Shown here: positions 22,893 through 35,600 of the stretch, one piece after another | How the letters are laid out: each line of letters begins with the position of its first letter | Numbering within the stretch: the stretch's first letter is position 1 | Assembly (NCBI GenBank): GCA_001632425.1 | Contig: KV425565.1 | Span: 262,016-326,015, forward strand | Direction of reading: 5' to 3' | Source: Neolentinus lepideus HHB14362 ss-1 | Lineage: Eukaryota; Basidiomycota; Agaricomycetes; Gloeophyllales; Gloeophyllaceae | DNA: 64,000 nucleotides | Position numbers and translations under genes: made by a program | The notes under the pieces: model-generated | The model's input: only the letters and a program-made list of their open reading frames with translations | Database searches by the model: none | What the model was told of the DNA's origin: nothing

Positions 22893-24545
22893 CTAAGCGC
22901 CAAGCGTGCTTATGATGAGGTCCTTCATGTCCGCTTCCCCAGGTCTGCTCGCCATGATATCATCAAGGGCCTTTCTAAGTGTCCCATCCTGAAGGATTTG
23001 GGGCCAATCGGCATCTCGGTCTTCAGAAGGTACACCATTTTGTAATTTGCCGTATGCCAATACCATGTAGAATTTTACCTTCGACTCTTCTACTGCTGCG
23101 CCATGCTTCGTGCTATTACGAGAAGTCTGCACCAATTGGAGAATCTCTGAAGACGACGGAAGCGGAAGTCTACTGGCAATCGTCTCAGGAGCTTGGGCGT
23201 CAACAGCTTTCGGGGACACATCTTCTCCAGTCTGGGCGGCCCCTCGTCTCCTGGCACGAGGCTGGATGCGGCCCTGGGGCTTCGACGCGCTAACCGTCCG
23301 GACGGAATCGACCGAGGAGTTAGTAGCAAGAAACTTCCGGCACAATGCGAGTCTGAATTTGGATGCGACGACAGAGTCAGGAAGGATTGCGAGAAAGTCC
23401 GAAAACATCAGACCGCCTTCCGCTATCAATCGCGCGAAGACGGCGTTTGTGAAAGCTGCCGCGTCGAAGTGCACAACTGAGGTCAGATCAATCAACTGAA
23501 ACATTATATTGAGCCGCTATTTCCAGTAACAGAGGACGCAGGGAAGCACGAACCAGGCTCGCGAGTCGTGCGCCAGCCAACCTCCGTGACGGTTCGGTCT
23601 GGTGTAGGCAGTACATCATAATGTCAAGAGGTTTATCCGCTTCCCACCGGGCGATTGTGCCTGTTCTTGCAGGAGGTATCTGACACAACAGAAGCGGAGA
23701 GTACCGCGCTATCGCAGAGTTGGTTAGACTTGGACGGGAGATGCGGTGATCATTGCTCACGGTGTCCACTATTCCCCGTTAGGTTTGCATCTTTCTCAAT
23801 GACTTCGATGAGCCATTCAAGAACGGGCCAGGCATGTTCACCGACAAGAACGGGCACATCCGTATCCGTGGAGTCACTGTACATCGTGTCTTCGTCGAGG
23901 ATCAACTTCCTGCGAGCCTTGGCCCCACTTCTGTCAGATGATGGATCCCCATCTGCCCGCAGGATAAAACCTTCACGTAGAATGGTCCAACAGTCTTTGC
24001 ACTGAGTGATGTTTGCCGCTTCTCGAGAAATGAATGAGTCTTCGTCTTCGTCCATCATGTCATTTGTCTGAACTCCATCACGGCCCTTCGGAGGCGGATA
24101 GCTCGGCAAGGCACGGAGTAGAGACTTTGGTGTATTCGTCGTCAGATATGAAGTAAGACACTGTATGGCTGCCTCCGAAGCAGCGGCAGTAGGAATGAGA
24201 GCGGACTTCTTCTGCTTCGCTGGAGGTACCTTGCTTGGAGAACCAAAATCAGGCCTGGATTTCTCTTTACCCTTGTCTGGCGGAGGATACAAAGCAATGT
24301 ATAATAGTTGGCGTATATGGCTCCTGATCGGAAGCGAGGGGTTATAGGAGACTATGCTCTCCAAAGGGCTGGATAGCTCACGGAGATGGTTTGTACCCAG
24401 AAGAACGCAGCTGCTGGAGCAGTGATATCCCAGACTCATACTGGCCTTCTTCAAAACAAGCATCAACTAATCCTCGCTGATTCTTCGTCATTTCCCTTTC
24501 ACCGTGAGGGTTACTACCCAGTAATACTGTTGCAGTACTGGACAT
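22893..24545 (-). CDS. Conserved-looking protein of unknown function, PPR-like N-terminus
   Basis: Four exons join in frame. 24545 starts MSSTATVLLGSNPHGERE. A donor after GYKPSP leads to SHIRQLLYIALYPPP. A donor near 23758 leads to PRYSPLLLCQIPPARTG, and one after ARLASL leads to LIDLTSVVHFDAAAF. The result is roughly 450-500 residues. Residues about 24-60 (QRGLVDACFEEGQYESGISL...SSGYKP) have the spacing of one helix-turn-helix PPR/TPR unit. The middle holds an acidic MMDEDEDSF patch and Lys/Ser-rich linker. The rest reads as helical solenoid with a basic linker (GRIQPRARRRGA). No catalytic motif is visible. I do not recognise the family; coding potential and splice quality support a real gene. 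Confidence 0.65.
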
Positions 24546-24912
24546 GGTTTCTTGAATGACGAGTGGATAAGAGTCGTTGACAGAAACACGACTCTTTCGA
24601 GCGCTTTATGAAAGCAAGACAGGGATGCAAATAATAGAAGACCGCAAGTTTAGATCAAACTTATGCCACTCGAAGCTAGGTGCCCGCGGCCGCGAGTCCG
24701 ACGCGTCGACGCGTGTCGCGTTTATGACGCGCTGATTGGCTCGCTTAAACGGCTATAAGGGATGTAGTGACGAGGATATGTACGAAATGATAAATGTCAT
24801 AATGCGAATGATACAAGCAAGTGAGACAGACGGAACACTGAATGAAACGGTCGCATAATCGGTCTACGAGGGCCGTGTCAATGTAATGTAAGATGAGAAG
24901 ACTTGATCCCTG
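24546..24912. other. Intergenic, promoter side of the unknown gene
   Basis: Between two minus-strand genes; holds the 5' flank of the 22.9-24.5 kb gene and the 3' flank of the oxidoreductase. A short GC-rich stretch with overlapping CGCG and GACGCGTCGACGCGTGTCGCG-like elements near 24690-24720 is reminiscent of MluI-box (ACGCGT) promoter elements. That reading is tentative. Confidence 0.4.
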
Positions 24913-26392
24913 TTACAACCGCGCCATTACGCTCTCGTCCCTGATACGCACGACAGCCTTGCCCCACGTCTGACGCTTCTCGATGGCTACCAATCCGTCA
25001 GGTAGCCTCTCGAATGGAAAGACTTCTGAATAAACCACGGGCTTAACACGACCTGACGACAAGAGGCTATTGAAAGTACATCGGAAGAGATCTAGAGCTC
25101 GCAGGTAAAAGAATGGCTTACGCGATCAGGTCTTTCCACACTTTCGGAATATGCTCAGGATCTTTCTCTAACAGAGGTAAAGTGAGTATGAATATATTGT
25201 GGAAGGGATAGTTCAATTGAACGCACTTGTGTAGGCACCCCAATGAATGCCGACAATAGATATATTCTTCAATAGAACCAGATTTAATGGTAACTAGTGA
25301 CAGATACGATCAGAATATAAACACAAAAGATAACGACGAGGGGGCGGACCTTCTCAATTGCACCAGCAGCAAACCCAACAACCAAAGCTCTTCCTTTCCA
25401 TGCTATACACTTCAGAGAGTCTGGGTACCGGACGTTTATGAGAACCAGGGATTGTGGTTTCCATGTTCACACGCACCTTGGATAAGTCCGACAGGGTCAT
25501 AAATCACATCCACACCCTTTCCACCGGTGATTTGAAGGACTTCCTGCTGCCAATTGGGCTTTGTGTAGTCTACCCCGAAGTCCGCACCTCCATATTCTTT
25601 CGAGACATTCAATTTCACTTGTGATCCTGCTGCCGCAATGACTTTAGCGCCGAGAGCTGGATGGTTGTCATTTAGCTACTATAGAAGGACATGGAAGAGA
25701 CGGCTACTTACCTTTAGCTATCTGTACCGCTGCTATACCGACTCCGCCGGCAGAAGCCGTGACAAGCACCCACTCTCCTGTAAAACATGTGAGATGCGCT
25801 GAATCGTTACCCACCGGTAGGGTGGCACCTTACCAGACTTCAGCTGGGCCCTCCCAACGAGCGCTTCGTAACTAGTTGGCCAAGTAACGAAAAGACCTTT
25901 AGGCAGCTCATCAGCGTCCCCGCGACATTTTGCAAGCCCTGGATGCTGGGAACGTACCAGCGGCTTGATCGAACGAAATATTATCAGGAATGGGCAGGAT
26001 ATTTGTCCACGGAGTAGCAAGCTTCTCCCCGAAAGCTCCCTGGGCCGCACCGAACACTCGATCACCAGGCTTAAGCTTACATCCTTTGGGTATAGGCGAG
26101 TTCGCAGAAACGCGACCTGCGAACTCCGCGCCAAGGACGTATGGCATGGGCGGCTGGTTTTGATATTTGCCTTGACATTGTAGAATCTAGTATACGACGT
26201 AGGACAGTGAGACGAGCTCTCATGCACCTTCTGATAAGGAGAATGATCGCAGATACATACATCAAAGAAGTTCAAGCCGCCACTGTAAACATCGACTAAT
26301 ACGTCTTGCGGTCCTGCCTTAGGCTCCGGGAAGTCCGTCGTCAGGCTCAACTTCGAGGGATGTGCGTAACTTTTGAGAACGAAAGCGCGCAT
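24913..26392 (-). CDS. NADPH:quinone oxidoreductase-like MDR protein
   Basis: Medium-chain dehydrogenase/reductase of the quinone reductase branch, zinc-independent, using NADPH to reduce quinones or enone-type carbonyls. N-terminus MRAFVLKSYAHPSKLSLTTD is followed by DVLVDVYSGGLNFFD and PYVLGAEFAGRV. Then come KPGDRVFG, the nucleotide-binding stretch WVLVTASAGGVGIAAVQIAK (near 25700-25780), and VKLNVSKEYGGADFGVDYT with GGKGVDVIYDPVG. The C-terminal KPVVYSEVFPFERLPDGLVA and WGKAVVRI close the domain. Several short introns; the ATG at 26390-26392 is the only good start. No signal peptide, so cytosolic. The exact substrate is unknown. Confidence 0.88.
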
Positions 26393-26688
26393 GGTGGTCG
26401 GGAGTAATGAACTTTCATGAGCATCGCTGTATTTAACGAGGCCTGGTAGGAGATCGCATGAGTACTAGCGATCAGTAGTGCAATGGTCACGTTGTATAAT
26501 TGCAGTGGGAATCCGGGAAACAGATGCCGGTTAAGCACGTCAAGTAACGAGTTTTCACATGCGGTAGGCGAAGAACGAACTTGAATAGCTGAATGCAAGG
26601 CTACAGAATAGATGATGCGGGTATGTACAGAGATGCAATATGATTCTACAAGATTTCGTGACTGCTGACAACACCGGCGCTTTAGTAT

Positions 26689-29600
26689 TCAAGCAAAACC
26701 GAAGCCTTCCCCACCTTCGTTAATGGCTAACAACAACTGTTGACGTAGCATTTCGTACGACGTATACTGAGGCAAGTCAATTTGGTTGAAACCTTACAAC
26801 GCCAGGGTCAGCGATGTATATGCAGATGCACGGAGTTTGTACACTCACATGTATGAGCCTGCGGTAACCGATCTGCATCGCCATATGCCTTGTGTATCGA
26901 GAATCTCTGGGTGCCTTGGACACCTTGTAATTCCGTGAAACCACCAAGGGGAACTCGAGAGGTACCCGTGGCGAAACTAAGGACCTTTGCCCTTTCATCA
27001 CGATTGAACGACTTGAGTGCCCGCCACCACCACACGATGACAGGATCGGAGCTCGTGTATCCATGATATTCCGTGGCAGCTCGCCACTCATCCACATCGA
27101 TGTCAGGAGTACCAGAGATGAGCAACTCCAGCTCCTGCTCGTTGAACTAAATATCAACTGTTAGCGCATAAGTCGCCGTGACAATTGAAGCCACCCACGA
27201 TCGCAACCAAGTCTTTGGGGATGATCTCGTAAAATCCGCCAAGGAGAGCCTCAATCTGATCCTTCGTGGAAAGGTACAGTCGATATTGTGCAGACAGCTG
27301 GACGAATTCTTTCTTGTTCTCTTGTGTAACTGGGATAGAGATGTCGCCCTCCTTCAATGGAATGACCTTGGTAGTACCAAACTAGAAGAATGAAGGACGT
27401 TAGCTGATAATGCTCTGATTGATACTTGTTTCAGAATCCACCTCGTCTGCTTCAACGCTGAATGTCAGCTCGAGAGGGCTAGGGTCATTCTCCAGGATCC
27501 AGCACAAAGAGTTGTAGTACTCAGGGTCTACCCATTCCACGTCCCTATAATCAACGGGTTTGCCCAAGATCTGCCGGTACAGGCTCCTGGCGAAATAGGC
27601 GTCGAGCAGCCGTCCATCATAGATGGCTTTCCCAATGACGCGTCCTACAAACTTGAAGAATATCAGATGCTCGGGGTTGATCCAGGATCGACTATTGGGC
27701 TGATACGTCAATTTGTCCGCAGCACAAGGTTGGAATAAGGCGTTGTTCGGATCAAACATCTGTCGTGCCAAAATCTGGAACCACTCCCGGGTCACACCTC
27801 CAGCATCCACACCCTCTTCGTCATAAAACCGCACGCTGAGTTTGCCATATTTAATTTGGTCTCCAGTCTTCCGTTGCAAGTGCTGAACGCTATCTTCAAA
27901 CACCCGAGAGCGCCGTACGTTGAGCTGGAGAGTGGTGTGAGCATCCCGAGAATGAGGGCGGCGGTGCAGCTGCTGATTGAAGTAGTTCCGCTTATTGTCG
28001 AAGTCCAGAACGCGAGGGTTATTCACGAGAAGGGAGAAGGATCCGCTCATCAAGGACGGGTTATTGCGGACCATCAAGTTCAACACCTTGCGATGTGCAT
28101 CCGTGAAGGTGATGAAGAGATCCTCCATGGACTCGCGAGCTGTTGCTGGAGAACGGGGAGAGGCTGTTCCCCGGAGTAGTCGCGTATTGCCCTGACCAGC
28201 TGTTTTCGGTCCTACATACTTGCATACGACCATCAGTGATTCGATGAGTGGCAGGAGAACAGTGGCTATATGCTCAAGTTCCTGCCGCTCCTCAATCACA
28301 GAGAGGCAGTCGCCAAGGCGCCGCCACAGCGGTGTAAAGCGGAAGGATTCGTAGATACTTTGAACCTTCTCCTGATCTGCTTCGTTTATCGTGCCGGTCC
28401 GCGGTGAATACATGTAATCGATAGTCTTCAATACCCGGAGTAATTTCGCTTGTTCAGATGCAGCTGAAGCAAACCTCGACGCCACTGGGCTGCCCAACAC
28501 GTCACCTTCCGCACCTGTAAGCACTTCCGCCAGAGAGTCTAGGTCTGCATACAAGGATTGGCCAAGTTCCTGCGCTCGCGACTTCAACTCCTGCGCAATC
28601 ACTTCTCGTGCATCCGGAATCGACGATAGATGCTGAATGAGCGCTAAGCTCTGCTGGAAAGTTCGTCCTGAACATTCCCCAGCCGTCAATATGTTGACAA
28701 CCAATCTCAGAACAGCGTGCGGGATTTGGGGCGGGTTTGCCAGCAACATCTTCTCTTCGGGCGTAGGATCTACTGCAGGCTGCGATTTCGCACTGTGCTG
28801 TTCAGTTGCACTAGGACCTAGGAAAGAAGACACGAAGATCAGGGTGTATTCCAGCATGGTGATCGTGGAACCTACGATTCGACGTCACCTCTGCCTGTGC
28901 TGCAGAATTTGATCGTTCAGAAGCAGTGGAGCCCACTGCGATCATCGATCCTCCTTGGGTCGTGGTAGCTTCGCTAGGTTCAGTGGGTCTCTTGTCGATG
29001 TTGCTGAGACTGGAAAGTGGCCTCGTAATGGTCGCAAGTAGACCGACCACGGATTCCATGATTGTCGGAGTCTTGAGAAGAGACTGCCTGTCCAACAGTC
29101 CGAGAAGCAAGACTATGGGATAGTAAGTCTGAGAACTCTGCTTTTCTTTCCCTTTCCCTTTCTTTGATCCTGTTCTCCTCAGCCCCACAGGCAGCTCGTG
29201 CTCGGTCAAGAAGAATAGCGGGAAATGCTCATTCGAATTCACGATGAAGGCAAGAGCATCCAGACATCGCTGAGCGATAACGTCCGGGACAGCCTCATGT
29301 TGGGGCAGGAGGGAGCTGAAATAATCCGAGGGTGCCTTTTGCTTTCCAGTACTCTTCGGCGTTTGTTGGGAGGGTGACTTCGCATTACGGACAGACATCT
29401 GAGAGAAACTCTTATCAACAGCAGAAAGGTCGCCCGAACCATCTTGAAGAATATTCAATAAGAGATTGAAGAGCTCTGTACGAGTCTTCGCGTTTTCGCA
29501 TAGGTTCACCAGTACCTGGAACAGAAGATTCTTCTTCAGGACATGCGGGAAGAATAGCAGTCGCGCGAGAACAATAATGCCTGACTTGTCTAGCAACTGG

Positions 29601-32600
29601 ATAGCGTCACGAGGAGCGGGAGGTTTCCGGGCTGGAGGTGGTCTATTTGTCGTGCGAGGAGCGTTCTGCATTGGCTGTCGACGATGCAAAGTTTCCCTGA
29701 ACGCACCAGCCTCGGCAATCATGTGGGACGGTAGAGTTTGTATAAACCCATCATCCTGGTCCAGTAATACTGCTTGTCGCAGGTGAGGATCCAAACTAGC
29801 TATGATGCTGGCCGCGTCCATCTCCGTAGGACCGGCCGGCTGACGCGATTCGTCCTGTGTTTGCCGAGCCCTCTCCATATTTTCCTGCTGTATGATTTCT
29901 GCGCGAATATCCGGGGGCAGAGCATCAAGGAATTCGGGACTGATTTGGGAGTTGGCTGGTCGTTCGATGCGGGCCGTTCGCTGCTCGCGAACATGCTGGT
30001 TTAGAACTTCTTCCCGCATGTCATCAGGAAGCGCTTCAAGGAAAGTAGGATCTATGCCAGTGTCGGTGATATCAACCGGACTGCCATGAATCATGACTGT
30101 GATCCGCTCCGCAACGGCCGATGCCGCCTGAGAAGTAGAAACTTCGGGAGCCGGATCGCCTTCACTAGGCTGCTCTCCCTGCGCAACCGCTCCGGTAGTC
30201 GTGTCACTGGACTCGCTAGGTGCGTCAGCCATTTCAACATCAACATCCGAGGGAGGTGCATTCTGAGCAACACCAAGAGGGGGAGGGTCAGACGCAGTAG
30301 TATCTTCGGCAGTTTCGCCAGAGCTTTGCCCCTCCGGTCCAAGCGCCTGTGCGCCGCGCTCTTTTTCCTTTCTGGCTTCCTCCTCCGCTTCAGCTTGTGC
30401 TTCACGCTGTCTCGCCAGTTCCAGTTCCTCCTTCCGCTTATTCTCGATCGCAGCAGGAAGCAGAGCCAAGAGAACGTGGTTCGCCAATTTGTTCAGACGA
30501 TCCGACACAAACTTGCCGTGGAAGATTTTCGCCTGTTCGGCCCAGCGCTGCACAGTGAGTAAGGGTTCAAAGTCTCGAGCTCTCGACCGTCCATCCCTTG
30601 GAGCCCTTTCAAGCCTCAAAGAAGCGGAAAGCCCACCACGTGGATGTCGCTGCAGTGCGCCACGATCGACGTTAAGTACGGCGCCATTAAGTCGGATTTC
30701 TTGAGGACCACCACCGCGACCAGGCGCGAAAACGTGCTGTATCAACTGAATGGCTCCTCCTCCAATGACGTCCTCGATTGTTTGTATGAAGTCACCATAC
30801 GCGTTGCCAAGTCCGCGGTGAGGTCGGCGCGCTCCCCTTGCTTGGAAAGGAAGACGGGCGTTAGGTGGTGAGTTATCGAGTAGTAAGGGATGAGTGATGG
30901 CTTCTGGTCCCGAGGCACCCATGTTGCCGATCCTTCCGAAGATGGTCATGTCATCATTGGCTACTGCATACGACATTGTTAGGGTCGAATATCATTGTGA
31001 TTCGTGTACGACTTGCCTCCGCGACGACGTCCCGATCGGTCACTTCCAAAGAACCACCCAGGAGCTGCGACCAGGTTCGCAATGGCAGGGTTGAAACCAA
31101 ATACGTCATCCCCAGCAGGTTGGTTCATGTCATCTGCCTCCAGAATGCCGATCTCGTCATAGCTGCGAACAAGTTTAGACTAATAGTGCGTGCAGATTGA
31201 AGTACTCACTTATCGCCCATAGAGATGGCATCGTCTTCCTCGTCAAGTTCCTCGTGGATGACCGGGATGTTCCCTATCAAGCGTGAGTGTCCGTTATACA
31301 GGCTGCGACACATCTACATACCTTGAGCGTCCTCCTCCTCATCCCCGTCCTCGCCTATATCAGCTACACCCTCGCCAACAGGGGCCTCCTAGGACCGAAA
31401 TGAGGATGAAGAAATACAGGAAGAACCTGAAACATACCTGCCAAACGATTTGCGCGTCCTCTTCTTCCTCACCTTCATCTTCTTCCCCGTCTTCCTCATC
31501 AACCTCTTCGTCGTTTTCCACCAATCCTTCCTCTTCCTCCTCGGCGTCTTCCCAACCATCTTCGGACGCATCGCTCTCGTTCTCCAATTCTTCGTTCTCT
31601 CCGTTCTCTTCATCTTCTGAGGTATCCTCACTGCCCGTTTCGTCACCGCCGAAATCCATCTCTACGTCCTCGTCCTCCTCATCCTCATTTTCATCCATAT
31701 CGTCTTCCGCGGAATAATGAACATCTTCCATTTCCTAGTAAACGTGAACAACATCAACAACACGAAGAAAAAACCAAGTAATTGCACTCACCCCGCCGTA
31801 CCTATCATCGAAGTTCGAGTGCACGAGATTAACCAAGATACCTATTTAGACGAGTCATTGAACACTCACATGCCGAGCGAAGAGTTCCTGTACAGATCAG
31901 GAGTCTCTTCCCGATCCAGCCGATCCATATCTTCATCCTCGTCAGAAAGAGTCTCTTCCTCTATTCTCTCAGTCTTGTCATCCCGTAGATCTTTATTCTT
32001 GTCCGAAGCCCGACTCATTCGAATGGCGATCTTAGACCTGGGACTCATAAGAAGAAAATCGACCTCCTCAGTAAATGGCCACTCACAGCTGATCTAAAGG
32101 ACGGAGTAGAGCAGTCACCAACCCTCGAACATTAGGATAGTTCAGATCCACTTCGCCCAGAGCATTAGTCAGTGCAGCCACGAAGTTCTTCTCGAGCATG
32201 ATCTTCCCGATATGAGTAGGACTTTCGTCTTGAGCCTTCCGAGTCCCGGTAGTGAATCGCACAACTAGTAGGCGATTGCAAAGGTCGGCCAGGGCCAATA
32301 GCCGACCGTACCGCAAGTCTACAGGCTCGGATCCCGGAAGGTCTCGGACAGCTCGACCTATAGCCTCAATGACGGTCTTGCGAGTCAATACCAGATCCTG
32401 TGGAATATCCTTCATGTCTTCCCCAGAGAATGTATCGACACAAAGGGCAACAATGACGGACATTGCCCAGTTGCACAATACGATACGTTTCCTAGAATCT
32501 GCATCTGGCTGAGGTTGTATAGTTCCGAAGGAGATCAGGTCAGATAAGACGAAGTGCAGAGCCGCAGCCCTGTGTTTGTTACCGTGCTCCTTGTTCGGCG

Positions 32601-35600
32601 TCTGCCCACGTCGCTTTGGTGAATATGACAGGAAGGCCGTCTTGCAAATGCCATACGAGAAGAGTAATTCGGTCAGACATTGGATCAAAAAGCATGGGTA
32701 ACCACTGTTCGCATGACTTGTATCTCCGGATTCTTTCACCGTCTCTGCGCCGCTTGGAGTCGCAGTCCCTCCTTGCGTAGGTTCACTGGTGGATGGGCGC
32801 GTAACGCCAATGTCAGCTCGCGGGTCGGTAGGAGGCTTGACTGCCTGTTGTAATTCTGTGATCAAAAAGTGGACCAGCGGTTCCACGAGCGTGTTGCTAT
32901 GATTCGTGCCACTATCGCTCACAGGATCCACTTCCATGGCCATTGGACTAGTTCCGTCATTTGAGTCCGGGTTCGTTGCGCCAGCGTCATCGCTGCGTTT
33001 GAGACTAATCTGCCGCACAGCGGAGAAGGGTTGAGAGACCTGGCAGACAGAGGCAGTAACCTTGAGGAATATATCCGGATCGCGCAAAGCCAGAGAGCTG
33101 CATTGCTTCAGATAGCTCCCGACGTCTACAATGCGTGTGCGCGGATGAGATAAGAATCGCTTGATTTCCTGACGCATAATATTCTGGAGGACAGCGGAGT
33201 CCTCGACGATGTGACGTATGATCAGAGTAGTGTAGGACCTTAGTCCGGAAGTGTGATCACCGGAGGGGCTAGCTTTGAGGTGTTGTAGGATGAGCGAGAC
33301 ACCATCTCGCCTGGCAAATGAAACCGCCAATCCATGGTCACAGGTGAGCAAAACCAAGAGCCGCGAGACGGATAATAGCTCATCACGAGGGAGACTTGAA
33401 ACGGCAAGAAGACGAAGACAAAAGTCGAAAAGCATAGCCCTTGCATCAGAGTAATCCGGCCCTGCTTTGAGGTTGACTTTCATGATTGCTTCACCTTCCT
33501 TAGGTAAATTAATAACAGCGGGTTCCTGAGCCAGAACCAAGAGAGCTTCTACGACCAATAAATGCGACGCCAACCACTTGGGAATAGGCAGATTGCTATT
33601 GTCCGAGTTGGTGGGCTGATTTGACAGAAGCAGCGCCAATAGGATATCCATCAGACTCTTTCCGCCGTCAATAGCCTTTGTAACGGTTGTCGGAGACTCG
33701 TTGAGTACAAGAGCCAGAAGACGGCATCGAACAGCAAGAGGTTGCTCCTGGACATCATACGCTTGGGGCGAAAAGTGTTTGATGTCATCGATCACCTGAC
33801 GGATAGATTCTACCTGGTATCCTTCGGCCCCGCCGATGAAAGCGCTGCGCACATCGAACGTAAGAGATGGATGCTCGTCAACTAGTCGGAGGGTCTGACG
33901 GCCCATTTGAGCCTTCAAAGGAGCCCTTGCTTCGTCTAACTCTTTCTTCCAATCCTGGGCTGTCTTGCGAGGGTCACTAGGCGTATCAGATCTGAGAGGT
34001 TCCACCTGGGTCGCATCAGCGTCCTGAGGGTCGAAGGTTGTCGTAGCGCCACTCGGAGGACCATCTGCTGCAGGTGACGCTGTGTCCATTGGGGCGTCCT
34101 GGCCCGCGTGAGGCACGGGTGCTTCGTTGAGGTCAGGGTCTGGCGGGAAGGGGAAGGGGTGAGCAAGCAGCATTTCCGTGGCAGCATTTACGTTGTTATG
34201 AGTGCGCATCAGGGCACGTTCCGCGGCAGATCTGGGGAAGCCCATGTCCATTATCTGCCGGATGCGGTTTTCGTCCACGACGAAGGTTCGAGCAGTAATA
34301 CCCGTGTGGGCGGTTCCTGCAAAATCGGACGTATCAACAAGCTCCTCATGTTCACCATTCACAATTTGCAAGACAATCTGTACGATAGTCTTGCTCAAGC
34401 TTATCGGAGTGGAGACAAACCAAGGCGACTCCCATATTTCCCGCATCAGAGACACGGCCGCTAGGCGAAGCCGAACTAGGAAATTATGTGGCTCGAAGTA
34501 ATCTGGGTCGGTCTCTTCCTTCTCGCGAGTGATCGCAAAAGCGGTTTGACCCGAGTCAAAGAGAGGTTTCGAGGAGACGAGCGGAAGGAGCAGGTGGAGC
34601 GCGACTTTAAACCCACCATAGGCAGGTACCAAATCTCGCTTGACCGCCTCCGAACTCTGATCGCCTTTGGCGTCCGCGTCTCTGATTGTAGGGATTAATT
34701 CCCGGCATACATTGAAAACGGCGTCAAGGCCTCCAGCGCGATAGAAAGCAATCAGTAGCATAGTATGAAGACTATTTTGTGTTGCCCGGTCTACGTGCAG
34801 GGTGTCAGTCACGCAGAACAAAGTTGTGCGTAAGACTTACCATCGACTAGTAGGATAGTCATCAGACCAAGCATCACCGTGTAGTAGGCGAATGCAGAGG
34901 GTTTGTCACCTGAAGCACTTTATGAGCCCACATCTCGGATCGCAAACAAAGGGTCGCACCCAGCGGTTTAGGTTCCAAGTGCTTGAGCATGATGTTAGCC
35001 ACGACCGATGCAGCATCCATGATCTGCTTCTTTTGTACGGGATCAGGATTCCGTCTCGTGTAGAACATCTTAACGATGGCTGGAAAGCAAACATTTAAAA
35101 TCAGGAGATAGCTGAAGGACGTGAGGCTCACCTGTGAATAACGGAGATAGCGAACTCGGAATTTGTTTAAGCAGATGATGGAGAGCCTTGGCATTGTGAT
35201 CTCGGGTGGTGTCTTTCTTGGAATCATCCTTTCGAGGACTCAAACCCTCGGGCTGATCTGCGTGGGCTCCATCCGCAACTCGGGCTCCATTTGCTGGAGA
35301 ACTTATTCCACCCTCATCCATCAAGTCAGGTGACTCGCCAGGTGTTTCTTCATCCAACACAGATTCTGACGGGCTAGATACAAGATCAACACCTTTCGAC
35401 GCTAGTCCGGCCTTGAAGATAATGTTCTCCCACACACAGGCTCTATGCAGGGAACCCAGCTCAGGCACGATCTCCGGAGAACCCCTGCCCATAAGGATCT
35501 GAAGAAAGCCTGATGTAGCGCGACTGTGTGCGTAGCTCGCTGTGGCGTATACTTCTGATAACAAAGTAACCCGTGTGTGGAGTGTTACAAGATCCCGAAA

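Noticed and set aside
30086..30562. 158-codon plus-strand frame
   Set aside because: Lies entirely opposite a well-supported coding exon of the HECT gene and has no domain.
31283..31717. 144-codon serine-rich plus-strand frame
   Set aside because: It is the antisense reading of the Asp/Glu-rich tract of the HECT ligase; GAG/GAT repeats give TCC/ATC serine-rich shadows.
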